64,000 bases of DNA from Hygrocybe punicea (taxonomy: Eukaryota > Basidiomycota > Agaricomycetes > Agaricales > Hygrophoraceae), in NCBI GenBank assembly GCA_963556145.1, contig OY744468.1, positions 2,728,001 through 2,792,000 of the forward strand, in the 5' to 3' direction. Numbering within the stretch: position 1 is the first letter of the stretch; every line of letters starts with the position of its first letter. A program made the position numbers and the translations under genes. The notes under the pieces were generated by a model. That model did not search any database, was not told the origin of the DNA, and was given only the letters and a program-made list of their open reading frames with translations. This document shows positions 33,446 through 44,401 of the stretch, one piece after another.

Positions 33446-35026
33446 TTGCTGAAAAGATGAGAATGAGCTATTGAAAATCCATTATCTACCTATAATCCAG
33501 ATTTAATGTTTGCATATTCTCTTTGTATCACCACTGGATAGCTAACTATATCCAATGTTCAATGTGTACTGATCACATATGACAATAGTAACCTGAACAT
33601 ATTGACCGAACACATTGACCGAACACACTGAACATGTCCAATATGTTCGGTTTGTGGTCCATGAAACTGAATTACAATTCATTGTACAAATTCAATCAAA
33701 CTACCTTTACTTCGCATATGTGATGCATAACCTTTTGTTCAAAGACGTGTCATATTAACTGGACGAAATCTGCAGGTACAACAAGCATATTTACTCCTTT
33801 ATATCTAAATTGATGACGAAATTCACTGCTGTACTGAGAAGCCTATGTTGCTATGTTCCTGCATTGATACCATTGGATTGTATCTTGGCCCAACCTTCAC
33901 TTCTTCCCATCCTGCCATAAATATGATGCTTTGCTATTTAATAATTGCTTTCCAATCATATTATTTTGTTCTGGCATGATTGGAGCTTCTCTTGAACTAA
34001 TTATGTTCCTTGTCCTTGTGTCTGGATCTCGAATCATTATGCAGTTGACTGCATTTATTGTACTATTTTCGTGTCCTTTGATGAAACATCAACAAATTAT
34101 ACACCTCACCCTTATGAGCCCATTCAATGAATACATTGAAACAGCATCTGGGGTACCAATGTGTGAACTCCATAGTTTCTCAATGTTGATAGCTCTGCTT
34201 GCACTTTCTCTGCTTCAATATGGGATGTCAAATATGGCACATAGTGCACATCCAACAACTGTCCAGACTTTTATTTCTGCTATTATTTGTGCAATTGCAA
34301 TGCCCCGGATTCAGGTAGGGACATCTGCAAAACACTTTGTGCCGAAAAATGATGAACCCGCTGGTTAAACCAGTGTTAAACCTGTTCCTTGTGATTCCAA
34401 TGTACATAGCTGTTATATGTATCTGTAAACAAAGATATCATATCTGGTTCATTCAGTCTATATTGCACTGGCAATTCCTCAGAATACAGCAGGGATACTA
34501 GTTGGACAATACAGAACTCTCAGTACTGTTCAGACAGGTTTTCAACTCATCCATATGTCATAATGCACATTACACCAACAAAGAATACGATTATTGTCAT
34601 GAAGTCGACTTAGCAGTGGACTACACTTTCCCAACTTGGCACCTTTGATCTGGTGACCTTATTGTTCTTGCTCATTTGAGACAACAAATTCTCACAGTTA
34701 CAAAGTCAGCAGTCACACGGTTTCAAATTTATTCACAGGGCTTCAAAATTGTTCCCACAGTTTACAATAATTGTTCCCACGGCTTGGCAAATTAGAGTCT
34801 GACCCTGAGTTGAAAAATCCACCGTATAGAACGATTCCCTTATAGGGACTCGTAATCATCACTGGGATGTTTTGACATGAATCGCGACATGCCAAAAGAC
34901 CTCAGTGAATGGTTGAAATTGGTTACAATTTCATAAGCCGATAAGTCTTCCATTCTGCATATATCTTTTGCATTACTTACTTCCGCAATTTCTAGCTGCT
35001 CGCCAACAAGCCCACTTTTACAGCAC
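33446..35026. other. Gene-poor AT-rich stretch with stray 82-bp-repeat relative
   Basis: At 33590-33655 the words TTGACCGAACACA, TGAACATGTCCA and ATGTTCGG recall the 82-bp satellite at 25.9-26.7 kb, suggesting a dispersed relic. A 145-codon hydrophobic ORF at 33931-34368 has several Leu/Ile-rich runs but no recognisable family and no supporting context. The rest has no supported gene. Confidence 0.4.
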
Positions 35027-35581
35027 CATCATTGGGTACTGGGGGCTTCATTGGTGTCTGCCGTCATCCTGTGCAGCAACATTGGGTACTGGGGGCTTTA
35101 TCGGTGTCTGCCAGCATCCTGCGCAGCATCATTGGGTACTGAGGGCTTCATCGGTGTCTGCCAGCATCCTGTGCGGCACCATTGGGTACTGGGGGCTTTA
35201 TCGGTGTCTGCCAGCATCCTGCGCGGCATCATTGGGTACTGAGGGCTTCATCGGTGTCTGCCAGCATCCTGTGCGGCACCATTGGGTACTGGGGGCTTTA
35301 TCGGTGTCTGCCAGCATCCTGCGCGGCATCATTGGGTACTGGGGGCTTCATCGGTGTCTGCCAGCATCCTGCGCGGCACCATTGGGTACTGGGGGCTTTA
35401 TCGGTGTCTGCCAGCATCCTGCGCGGCATCATTGGGTACTGAGGGCTTCATCGGTGTCTGCCAGCATCCTGCGCGGCACCATTGGGTACTGGGGGCTTTA
35501 TCGGTGTCTGCCAGCATCCTGCGCGGCATCATTGGGTACTGGGGGCTCTATCCGCGTTTGCCAGCATCCTGCGCGGCAACA
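35027..35581 (+). repeat. 50-bp tandem array with alternating 100-bp pattern
   Basis: About eleven units of ATTGGGTACTGGGGGCTT followed by TATCGGTGTCTGCCAGCAT and CCTGCGCGGCA. GGGGGCTTTA and GAGGGCTTCA forms, and GGCACC and GGCATC ends, alternate so that 100 bp is a higher-order period. All three plus-strand frames stay open because 50 is not a multiple of 3 and the unit has no stop, so the 213-codon ORF through it is probably not a gene. Confidence 0.92.
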
Positions 35582-37150
35582 TAGTTTGGCAGAGGTCGCA
35601 AAATCGTAAGTTATGCTTAAAACTCCTTTTCACACTAACACTTTAGCTTCAGATTGACTTCGATTCATTTTTGCAGTCCCTTTCCTTGCCATTTGCCTCA
35701 AATTCAATGCCCAGCAGGGTGTGCTCGTAAGCGGCTCAAATTGGGACCTGAATTTTCAACTTATTGTTTGCTTTGATCTTGTAGAACACCAATGTATCAA
35801 TTTCGGCTTTTGGGTTATCCGCTAAGCAAAATCCTTCTTTTCTTTGCCATTTAAATGGATGCTTATCATCGCATCTTTGTTTTTTCCAGAGAGCTTGAAT
35901 TTGCTGTGAAGTAGGGGCCCCTACAACGCAGCAACATTCAGACTCTCTTCCAGGTCATCCAAATTAACGACGCCAAATCAAGATCGATGGGAAACAGCTA
36001 TTGGTTGGTTGGGGCGGGCCCGTGGTTGAGGACTTCTTTAATTTACTTTATTTTGGAAATAATAAATGAAATTATTTTAATTTTGAATGATTACATATTG
36101 GATAAGTCAACCTTTGGAACAATCGCTGGATGAGGGGATTCCCGGCTCCCTATGATTACATAAGCGATCGATCGATCTTTATAGTAGTTCTAATGATTAG
36201 CATGTCCATTACAACGCAAAAAAAAACTATCAATATGAACATGCCGATAAATATTTGGAGGAAAAACAGATGAATGAAGCATTTAAATGTTAGATACAGG
36301 TCCTAATTTGTTATATCTAAGTAGTTCTTAGCCTCTGGAAGAGAGACTATGGAAATATTGAGACTTACCTCAAGTATTCAAAACGCCCCTCCTTGCATGG
36401 TAAACATGCAAAGTGGTGACACGATATCCTTCTCTTGTGTAGAGCCGGACTGTCGTATGTAGCGGTTCGGTCCGGCGCGTCCCGCCATAATGCGCCGGAC
36501 CACTATGAGCAAGTTAACAAGCACTAAAAAAAAGTCATCAAGTCATGGTGCATTACTGGATTTCCGCCCATTCAACCCCAGACGCGCCCCATCTCTGGCG
36601 GACCGCGGCAGCCTGCACATCGCGGATGACCCTCCGTTTAACGTGGGGTTTGTTGGCGTAAACTCTGATGTCACGGAAATATACATGGGGATGTCTGGCC
36701 ATAACTATTGTTTGGGTTGGGGTTAAAATGTCACGGCTAACTAATCAGCCGTGACATGGTCACATAGCTGCCCGAGCGTGAAGTCCGTGAACACATAAAT
36801 AGAACAGAGAAAGTAGATAATCTGACTAGAAAAAATTGTTAGAAAAGATTCCTACCACCAAAAAGGAGTGGCGCATGGGAAATCAATTCAGTTGCAGGCG
36901 AGATTCAGCGGATGAAGAACGACAATTGAAGTCCATGCCATTTGAAACCGGAGAGGGTTTAAAATGTTGCCTAAAGATGAGAGCGTAGGAGGAGAAAAGA
37001 AGATTGGAGGGTTAGCTGAGACAAAATGCAGGGAGGATTGGGCATAGCACCACAGGATGGAAGAGGTTCCAAATTAAATAGCAAGGTTTTAGATTGGAGA
37101 ACAAGATGTGTTTCTGGACAACAAGTGGAAAATTGGATGATCGAATTGCC
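35582..37150. other. Intergenic stretch with isolated hairpins, no supported gene
   Basis: Contains a 10-bp perfect hairpin GGTCCGGCGC/GCGCCGGACC at 36469-36478 and 36492-36501, and a perfect 11-bp inverted repeat ATGTCACGGCT/AGCCGTGACAT at 36728-36738 and 36747-36757. A 78-codon ORF at 36490-36726 lies between them without recognisable domain. The two hairpins could be ends of a short non-coding element. Confidence 0.45.
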
Positions 37151-37926
37151 TAATTCGGTTACAGTTGCCAAATATGGAAACGGCTTCCAAAATATTCTTG
37201 CTGTTCTAGAGAGCCACAGAATGGCTATTGGACCATTGCAACAGTCCCAGAACTGAATGTCAACTGGTAGTAGGATGTGAACAACTTGGGGTATTTTTGG
37301 TGCAAATATATGGAGCGATATTCATGTTTTGTTGACACCCCTCCGCCAAAATAGGACCCTGAAACTTATATATCTCTCTTACTCCAGCAATAAAATGGCA
37401 AAAAAATCCACGCTGGCAGCTTTGGACAGTTATGATGCATTGCAATGCATTCTTCATGTGTGCCTTGAGTTTGCAAGCTGACCTGGTTACAGTTTGGCCA
37501 TGGATGCCAAATTATCAAAAGTCAAACAAACGTGATGATCATGCAAATTCCAGGTCATGTTACCTGCCAATTCATCATTCGCTGTATATAACTTCACATG
37601 TCATAAACCTCCAGGCACACATGAACAGGGCATTCCAATGCATCACACCTTTCCAAAGCTGCTACCTCGGATTTTTTTGCCATTTTATTTTCGGTGTAAG
37701 AGAGATATATAAGTTTCAGGGTCCTATTTTGGCGGAGGGGTGTCAACAAAACATGAATATCGCTCCATATATTTGCACCAAAAATACCCCAAGTTGCTCA
37801 CATCCTACTACCAGTTGACATTCAGTTCTGGGACTGTTGCAATGGTCCAATAGCCATTCTTTGGCTCTCTAGAACAGCAAGAACGTTTTGGAAGCCGTTT
37901 CCATATTTGGCAACTGTAACCGAATA
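37151..37926. mobile_element. Fold-back (long terminal inverted repeat) element, about 0.78 kb
   Basis: The left arm from ATTCGGTTACAGTTGCCAAA (37153) is repeated inverted at the right end, closing at 37925 with CTGTAACCGAAT. Arms of about 310 bp include matching GACACCCCTCCGCCAAAATA and its complement, and the loop is about 150 bp. No coding capacity, so it would be non-autonomous. The exact ends and target-site duplication are unclear (a shared TA is possible). Confidence 0.75.
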
Positions 37927-37946
37927 GGGTAATGGTCAATAACCTC

Positions 37947-37972
37947 GTCACGGCCGATTCGTCGGGCGTGAC
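37947..37972. promoter_or_regulatory. GTCACGGCCGA...TCGGGCGTGAC inverted repeat
   Basis: An 11-bp inverted repeat with one mismatch and a 4-nt loop, like the one at 6703-6729. Further CACATG/GTGAC words follow to about 38050. From here to 38862 I see no gene except a promoter-like cluster at 38782. Confidence 0.4.
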
Positions 37973-38781
37973 CACTCACAAAGCATGTGACCTTGTCCTC
38001 AGGTTCGTCACAGGTTTCTCATGAACCACGAATCATTCTTTCACATGTCTCCCCTCCCTGTCAAGCATTACCATTTGGGCGTAGGAACACCGATTTTAGT
38101 CAAGGAGGGGGTTTTGACCTATGAATGGGTGTCGTCCAGGTAAATTTTAAATTATTCATTACATGGTCCCTGGCTGACCATAATAGATGTCTCCTAAACT
38201 TTGAGACTGACAAGTTGTCTCTGGAACTGAGAATTGAATGTGAGGTTTTGTCATGGAGGGTAAGTCCTGCTGCTATATAACAGGATATCATGCGAAAAGT
38301 TGATCGCATGCAGTATACTGATCCTGCACTGGATAGCCCAAGACGAGTCATCATTCAATTAGATTTAGACATTGCGAAACCTTGTGAATGGCAACTTGAG
38401 TACGCAAGGCTGAAGGGAGGCAAAGCGAGTTAGTGCAGGTGAACTTATCCTATGCAGGAAACTGAGAGAACTTCCAGCAGAGATTTTGAACACCACTGTG
38501 TCATTTTCATTTGACTTTGAACACCGAGAGTGGTCTCATGATGAATATGCTGCATTGGTGGAATCATTGTCTGATGCATTTGCTCCTAGCCAGTCTAAAA
38601 GGCTAAAGTAAGTTGTCAAATTTTCTTCCCTCCGTTTCATCTGTCAATCTATAATGTATCAACAAATAAATAGTGCACAGGAAACCACTCGGGCATGGAA
38701 TATCTGCACATTCCAAGCTCTAGTAGATGAATAGTTTATTTAATAGTTTAATAGCGATGCTGCCATTTCCACATTTGGTTT

Positions 38782-38824
38782 TCCACGTGACAACATGTGA
38801 CAACACGTGATGTCATGACACGTC
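38782..38824. promoter_or_regulatory. CACGTG / TGATGTCA cluster upstream of the JmjC gene
   Basis: Two CACGTG hexamers, ACATGTGACAACACGTGATG and GATGTCATGACACGTC, ending 39 bp before the ATG at 38863. Same vocabulary as the other module promoters. Confidence 0.5.
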
Positions 38825-38862
38825 AATTCAACATTTTAACCACCAATATTTTCTGTTCAAAC

Positions 38863-41800
38863 ATGTCAAGCAGTGGCAGCCAAGCAACTGAAGCCTCTTC
38901 CTCAGCGTTGGCCATATCTTTTCGACACAATACTGCTCTCCTGCGTGATTTTCCATGGACCAATGGCACTCTCCTTGTTCGAGGCGCTATGAAGGATCAG
39001 CTTCGCTTGGCTCTATTAGGTTCCAGCTGCCCCATTTCCCAAGGCCAGCTGCTCTTGGTGAGTTTATGATTCTGTTCGATGAGCAATCAACCCAAAGTTG
39101 AACATGAACCAGAACATGGCGCAAAGCCTTGACGCTTTTTCACCACATCGAGTGTATGGCGACAGGGTTACAGGATTCTTGAAGGAATTCTTCAATCTGA
39201 ATGCAGCATGTGGACCTCATGGTGCTCTAGCGACTGTTGGCAATCCCAGAAGATGGTCATCTTCGCCAGCAGTGTACATCAGCGTCGCCGCAGAAATTGT
39301 GAACCGATATTCTCTTCTGGACCAGCTTGCGGATGCAATGGGAGTGCCAGCAACAAGAACGACACCAGTCATATTTCGAGGAGCAAAGCCCCATGATTTT
39401 CCAGTAAAGTTAACACAGGTATGCCCATGAATGTTCGTATTTCAATGAAAGAGATCAGCGCTGAGTTGCCCCTAATAGCTCTTGACCAAACTCGATGATT
39501 GGACTCAACCCATCCTGGATTTGCGGACCCGAGAGAGAAACGCCCGGCTTGGTGATGGCTTTGGGGCGAGTTTGGCGAAGGCCAGGTTGTTCGCGAATGC
39601 TGAACCTGAGCAGCTCAGTCATCAGCAGTCGCTGCTGAAACAAGGGGTCATGAGTCTTTTGCGGGCTGGACAACATATTCATGAGGCCAAGTATACCCAA
39701 TCGCTGGTCAACTTGGAACTCATGTCTTTCGCTCTGTGCTGGTTTGGCTTGGTAAGTTATCTTGCCCCTTCTTGGCATCCATGTTGGGCTTATAAATCCA
39801 ATATAGGGCAAGGATCGGCTTCCGGAGAACCCACAGACATTTATCTTAACTTTACGAGGGTAAGTATCATTGAGATTGGTAATATGATGTTGACGCTGAC
39901 TGGAGCCATATTGAAGCCGGGCAACATCCCTGGGAATGCCTTTGGGTTCAGATTTGATTACGCTTTTCGAAAACATAAGTTCTGCAAAGGCCATTCTCTT
40001 GAGGATGGTCAATCTGTTCCATCTTGCAGTCTCCATCTCTCCCATCATTGCTCTCCTTCCCCGACAGTTCAACAACGAGCAAATTCGCAGGGATCATTTG
40101 ATCACAGTGAGCACCCTTTTACGGTTTTCTCAATTGTCTAACCTCATGACATAAAGATGAAACTATTGCTCGGTAATCATAAGCCCTCCTGCCTGATGCA
40201 AACGGAACACTGTCTTTGGAAAATGTTGCTCCGAATGTCGACTGGTTCCAATGCAAAGACGGAACTCCAATTGTTCCTACGAGAATTTGAGCAGCTCTCC
40301 CTCCGTTACGAGGATGAGAACATGCACTTGGATTGGTATTCTAAATGTATGTATTCCATTGTGTCTTCCCATTCCTTGACCCAGGATTTAACTCCAACAC
40401 AGGGCCCGTTATCTCAGTCCCTAAACATCACCAAGCAAATCAGAACACAGCATCCACGAGCAGATCTGAGGAACCTGTCATCATCATTGATGATGACAGT
40501 GAGTCAGAATTGGACAACGGCACCAGGTGGCGACATGAGAAAAAGCAAGAGCAGCCAGCCGAGCCAGAGCCCAAGGGGAAAGAGAAGGAGCAGGGGAGCA
40601 AGGAAGACGCCGACATGGACATGGAGGAACCAACGGCAGTGGATGTCGATGTCGACATGGATATCGATGTGGATATCGACATGGGTGCAGAGCAGCAGCA
40701 GGGGGAGAAGAAGCAGTGCCAGGAGGAGGAGGAGGAGGAGGAGGAGGAGGAGGATGACCCCGTCTGGCGGCCAAGGCAGACAAACTGGTCTGACTACCAA
40801 GACGAGCCTTGGCAGAGGAACAACTCTGCGGGGCAGCGGCCGTGGTGGATGGAGGAGGTGGAGGTGGAGGACCTTTTGCACCCACCGGGAGAGGAAGAGC
40901 AAATGAGCAGTGAGCCGCCACAGCCTCAAGGGGACGACCAGCGGAGGGGGGAACAGCTGCAACACGATGAAGGGGAAGCTCACGAACAGGACAGGGAGCA
41001 GCTGCAACCGGTTGGGGAGGAAGAGCAAATGAACAATGAGCCACTACAGCCTCAAGGGGAGGCCCAGCAGAGTGAGGGGGAGCCACAACCGGCACAAGGG
41101 CAGAATCAGCAGGGGCGGGGGGACGAACCACAGCCAGGGGGGGAGGGCCAACCTGGAGAGTGTGATGAACCCCCGCCGGCTTTGGAGGGTGATGGACCAC
41201 AACCAGCAGTGGAGGGCGATGGATCACTGGCGGAGGAGGAGGGCGATGGACCACCACCAGCGGTGGAGGGCGATAGACCGCCACCAGCAGTGGAGGGGGG
41301 TGGACCACCGCCAGCTGTGGAGGGGGATGGACCACCGCTGGAGGTGGAGGGCGATGGACCACTGGCGGTGGAGGGCGATGGACCACCACTGGCGGTGGAG
41401 GGTGATGGACCACCACTGGCTGTGGAGGGCAATGGGCCACCACTGGCAGTGGAGAGCATTGAACAACCGCCAGCTGTGGAGGGCGATGGACCACAAGCAG
41501 CGGTACAGAGCGATGGCCCACCGCCAGCGGTGGAGAGCAACGGACCACCACCAGTGGTGGAGGGCGGTGGACCGCTGCCAGTGGCGGAAGGGGGTGGACC
41601 AGTGGCGGAGGGGGGTGGACCACCGCCAGCAGTGGAGGGCGAACAGGGTGAAGGTACCAGACCACGACCTGAGGGGGAAGGCGAAGAGGAGGAGGAGGAG
41701 GAGGAGGAGGAGGAGGAGGAGGAATCAGAAGAAAGCGAAACTGAGCTAGGAACCCAATTGCGCCCGGTAACGCACTCGCAAACCAATGCTCTCAAAGGGA

Positions 41801-44212
41801 AGACGACACAAAACGGACCTCCTGCTGGGTACCAGACCTACTTCACTGCAAGCAAGAAACGGCATGCACCAGCTTCGAAATGGAACAGCCGCAAAAAAAG
41901 GAAGCTTATGGACAGAAGTCAGATGATTTCATCAGAACTGCCCGGTGAAGTGAGTATAACTTTGTGACCAATCTTTCAATGCACATGAGTTAATGATGGA
42001 AATTAGTCATTCAATGGCACTCCAGTCAAAAACCTCGAACTTCCTGAAGTCAGTTCGTCTCTAATGCCCGAGATATCAACTAACCAGAGCAACAGATGTC
42101 TGAGGATCATGTGCCTCTCAGGGTTTTTGGAGCCGACCGAAATGCAGAAGCAGCTCATTTCACATTTCAAAGTAATGCGGGCTCGGTTAGTCCTATTTCT
42201 AGTTGTTGGTTTGATTTATTTACATGGACAACACAGGATGAATGTGAATATTGGTGTTTACGAACCATCCAAGAGGAGGTGGAGGCCTTATATGAAGATG
42301 GAAGACCTCTTCATCACCTACCATCCGCTAGCAACCCAGAATTTGATCCGGATGGTTCGAGTATTTTTGTAGTGGCATATGATCAGTACCTCCAAATGGA
42401 TACCTCGACGATCCAGGATATCTTTGAACAAAGACATATCCTGGTCCATGGAGTCCCGCAGCAGGAACGTCACCAGTTTGACCTGGAAGGTCTCTCCAGA
42501 CTTGGGAGTCTCAAACATGAGCGTAATGTGCAGGGTTTGTCTTGTCCTTTTACTGATCCTTGCTGTTACTCACCAAATGACAAAGTTGGTTCCTTTTGCA
42601 CCCGGAAAAGTCATGGAAAGATGCTGCATGTCGGGACTCTGCAAGATTTGTATAATGCATCTCTGTTAGAAGGACAAAGACACATCTGGAACATGCTGGA
42701 CTTTCCCATGGGTCACCTCACGGTTCATCCACCGCCCATGTACCGGTATGATGCGAAATTATCTATCCTCAGTTTTCATTTGACAAAGATGCTCTCCTCC
42801 AGCTCGCTGGCATCCCATGAGCAGGCCATGTTGGAAACCCGGGGACAACCAGGTTATATTCCAGGCAAAACATTCGCGGATGAACTCTCGTGGGGGACTG
42901 CGGCATTGCGGGGTGCAACTTCTTGGCCACATGCTGATTATGATGGTTTTGCCACGGTTGTAAGGGTAATGACAGGCAGCAAGTATTGGGTTGTCATGCG
43001 CCGCAACAGAGAGACACCACCCTAGAATAGCAATGGAGACATGACGACTCGTCATGCATTTGGAAAGGGTTGGGGTCCCCTCAGTCCATCCAAAGGCATC
43101 TGGGAGAAAGAGGGGGTGCTGTTGACGCCAAATGATGTCTTGTGAGCGTTATTCATTCCATCACAGACTTATCTAACAAATGATGCCAGTTTCCAAAGGC
43201 CAAACACAGTCCATTATGTAGTCACCCTGCAGGACTCCATTGTATATGGAAATCACTTCTATGCCACATCGTCGATCAAGGACACCTGTTTTGGAATCAT
43301 CCACACCTTCGTCATGTCCTACTCCATCACAAATACTCAACATAATACCACCTGGACCATTCTGAGAAGAATGATGGGTATGTGGCATGAACATTTGTGT
43401 GTCAATGAGGCTTCAGCTGTCGGTATGTCGTTGCTGTTCATGTTCTCATCCCTCTACCTAAATCATGATCCTCAACAGGTGTAGATCGCGAACATCACAT
43501 TCCTGATGTGTCGACCCCTGCTGGCCTCTTGGATGTGGTGATTGTGGGCAATCTTCTGGAGATGGCGGAGGTGATCAATCAAAACCATTACAGTGGTGAG
43601 ATGGATGACTTGAAAGAGGAGGAAGAGACCTTCGCCCGATTGCGATACCGCCGATTCTGCACCTGGTTTGCAGGAGAATATGTGACGATTTTGGGTGGGA
43701 TATGGGTGCATCCTTCCTACATCTTCAAACGTGCTCTGCTTCAGTTTTGCCTCTGCCTCATATTTTACAAACGCGAGAGGCAGGCACAATTGGTGAACGT
43801 GCCCTTGACAACCGGTTGCACCTCCCTCAAACTAGAAAGGAAGATCCTGGCGCATTTCGAGACTCAGTGGCCCGAATTGATGCCCTTGATGGAAACCCTG
43901 CTGGATGATGAAGCTCCAATAACAAGCGACACTTGGAGTTTCAATTGGAGCGGTCCAATGTTCAAGATTGAGTGTAGGAATTCTGATGTGGTCATGCTTA
44001 ATCAATCATTTACCAGTCGCGTCTGCCTCTCATTATTTATCATTAGATTTTCCACTATAAGTTTCCATCTGCAAATGTTGTCATTGTCCCCATTGTTGTC
44101 AGCTTTCGATTCTGCAAATTTTGTATTTTATGTCTCATTACATACATTGCATTACTGTATTTTTAGTAGTTGTCAAAATGTATCCCATGTTTGTGCAAAA
44201 CTTAAAGGTTGA
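38863..44212 (+). CDS. JmjC-type Fe(II)/2-oxoglutarate oxygenase with acidic repeat linker and SUMO-interacting-like motif, one in-frame TAG
   Basis: Multi-exon gene opening M-S-S-S-G-S-Q-A-T. Exons to about 40350 encode a helical N-terminus (for example L-D-D-W-T-Q-P-I-L-D-L-R-T and E-L-M-S-F-A-L-C-W-F-G-L). About 40477-40510 is PVIIIDDDSESE, a textbook SUMO-interacting pattern. Then Glu/Asp tracts and 8-12 residue repeats of the type PPAVEGDGPP (41160-41640). The frame reaches the oxygenase through introns 41950-42007 and about 42046-42095. The JmjC-like core has WPHADYDGFAT (His 42930, Asp 42936) and YGNHFYAT (distal His 43254), i.e. H-x-D...H. TAG at 43023-43025 lies in frame between them, with N-S-N-G-D-M continuing after it. 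JmjC enzymes hydroxylate or demethylate proteins, often histones. The gene may be two genes, and the 3' end is approximate. Confidence 0.68.
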
Positions 44213-44228
44213 ATCCTGTGCAATACAT

Positions 44229-44314
44229 GTGATGTGACATGTCGCAGCAGGTGAATCGGCCGTGACAGGTCACACAGGTCATGTGACCATGATCCAATCC
44301 CTGCATCACATGAT
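44229..44314. promoter_or_regulatory. TGTGAC/CACATG cluster upstream of the 44402 gene
   Basis: Includes GATGTGACATGTCGC, ATCGGCCGTGACAGGTCAC, TCATGTGACC and TCACATGATCG within 90-175 bp of the next ATG. ATCGGCCGTGACA is a half of the inverted repeat seen at 6703 and 37947. Confidence 0.45.
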
Positions 44315-44401
44315 CGTGTTTGGATGGTTGAAAATTGTTTCCCCCTTGCTCATCCCCCTTAGCATCACATCAAAATTATCCCCACTATCATCCCCTCCAC
44401 T

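Noticed and set aside
33931..34368. Hydrophobic 145-codon ORF
   Set aside because: No recognisable family, no intron or promoter context, in an AT-rich gene-poor stretch.
40484..41795. Long antisense ORFs (393, 229 and 174 codons) opposite the acidic repeats
   Set aside because: They are shadows of GAG/GAC/CCA-rich codons in the JmjC gene; they have only low-complexity Pro/Ser/Leu repeats.
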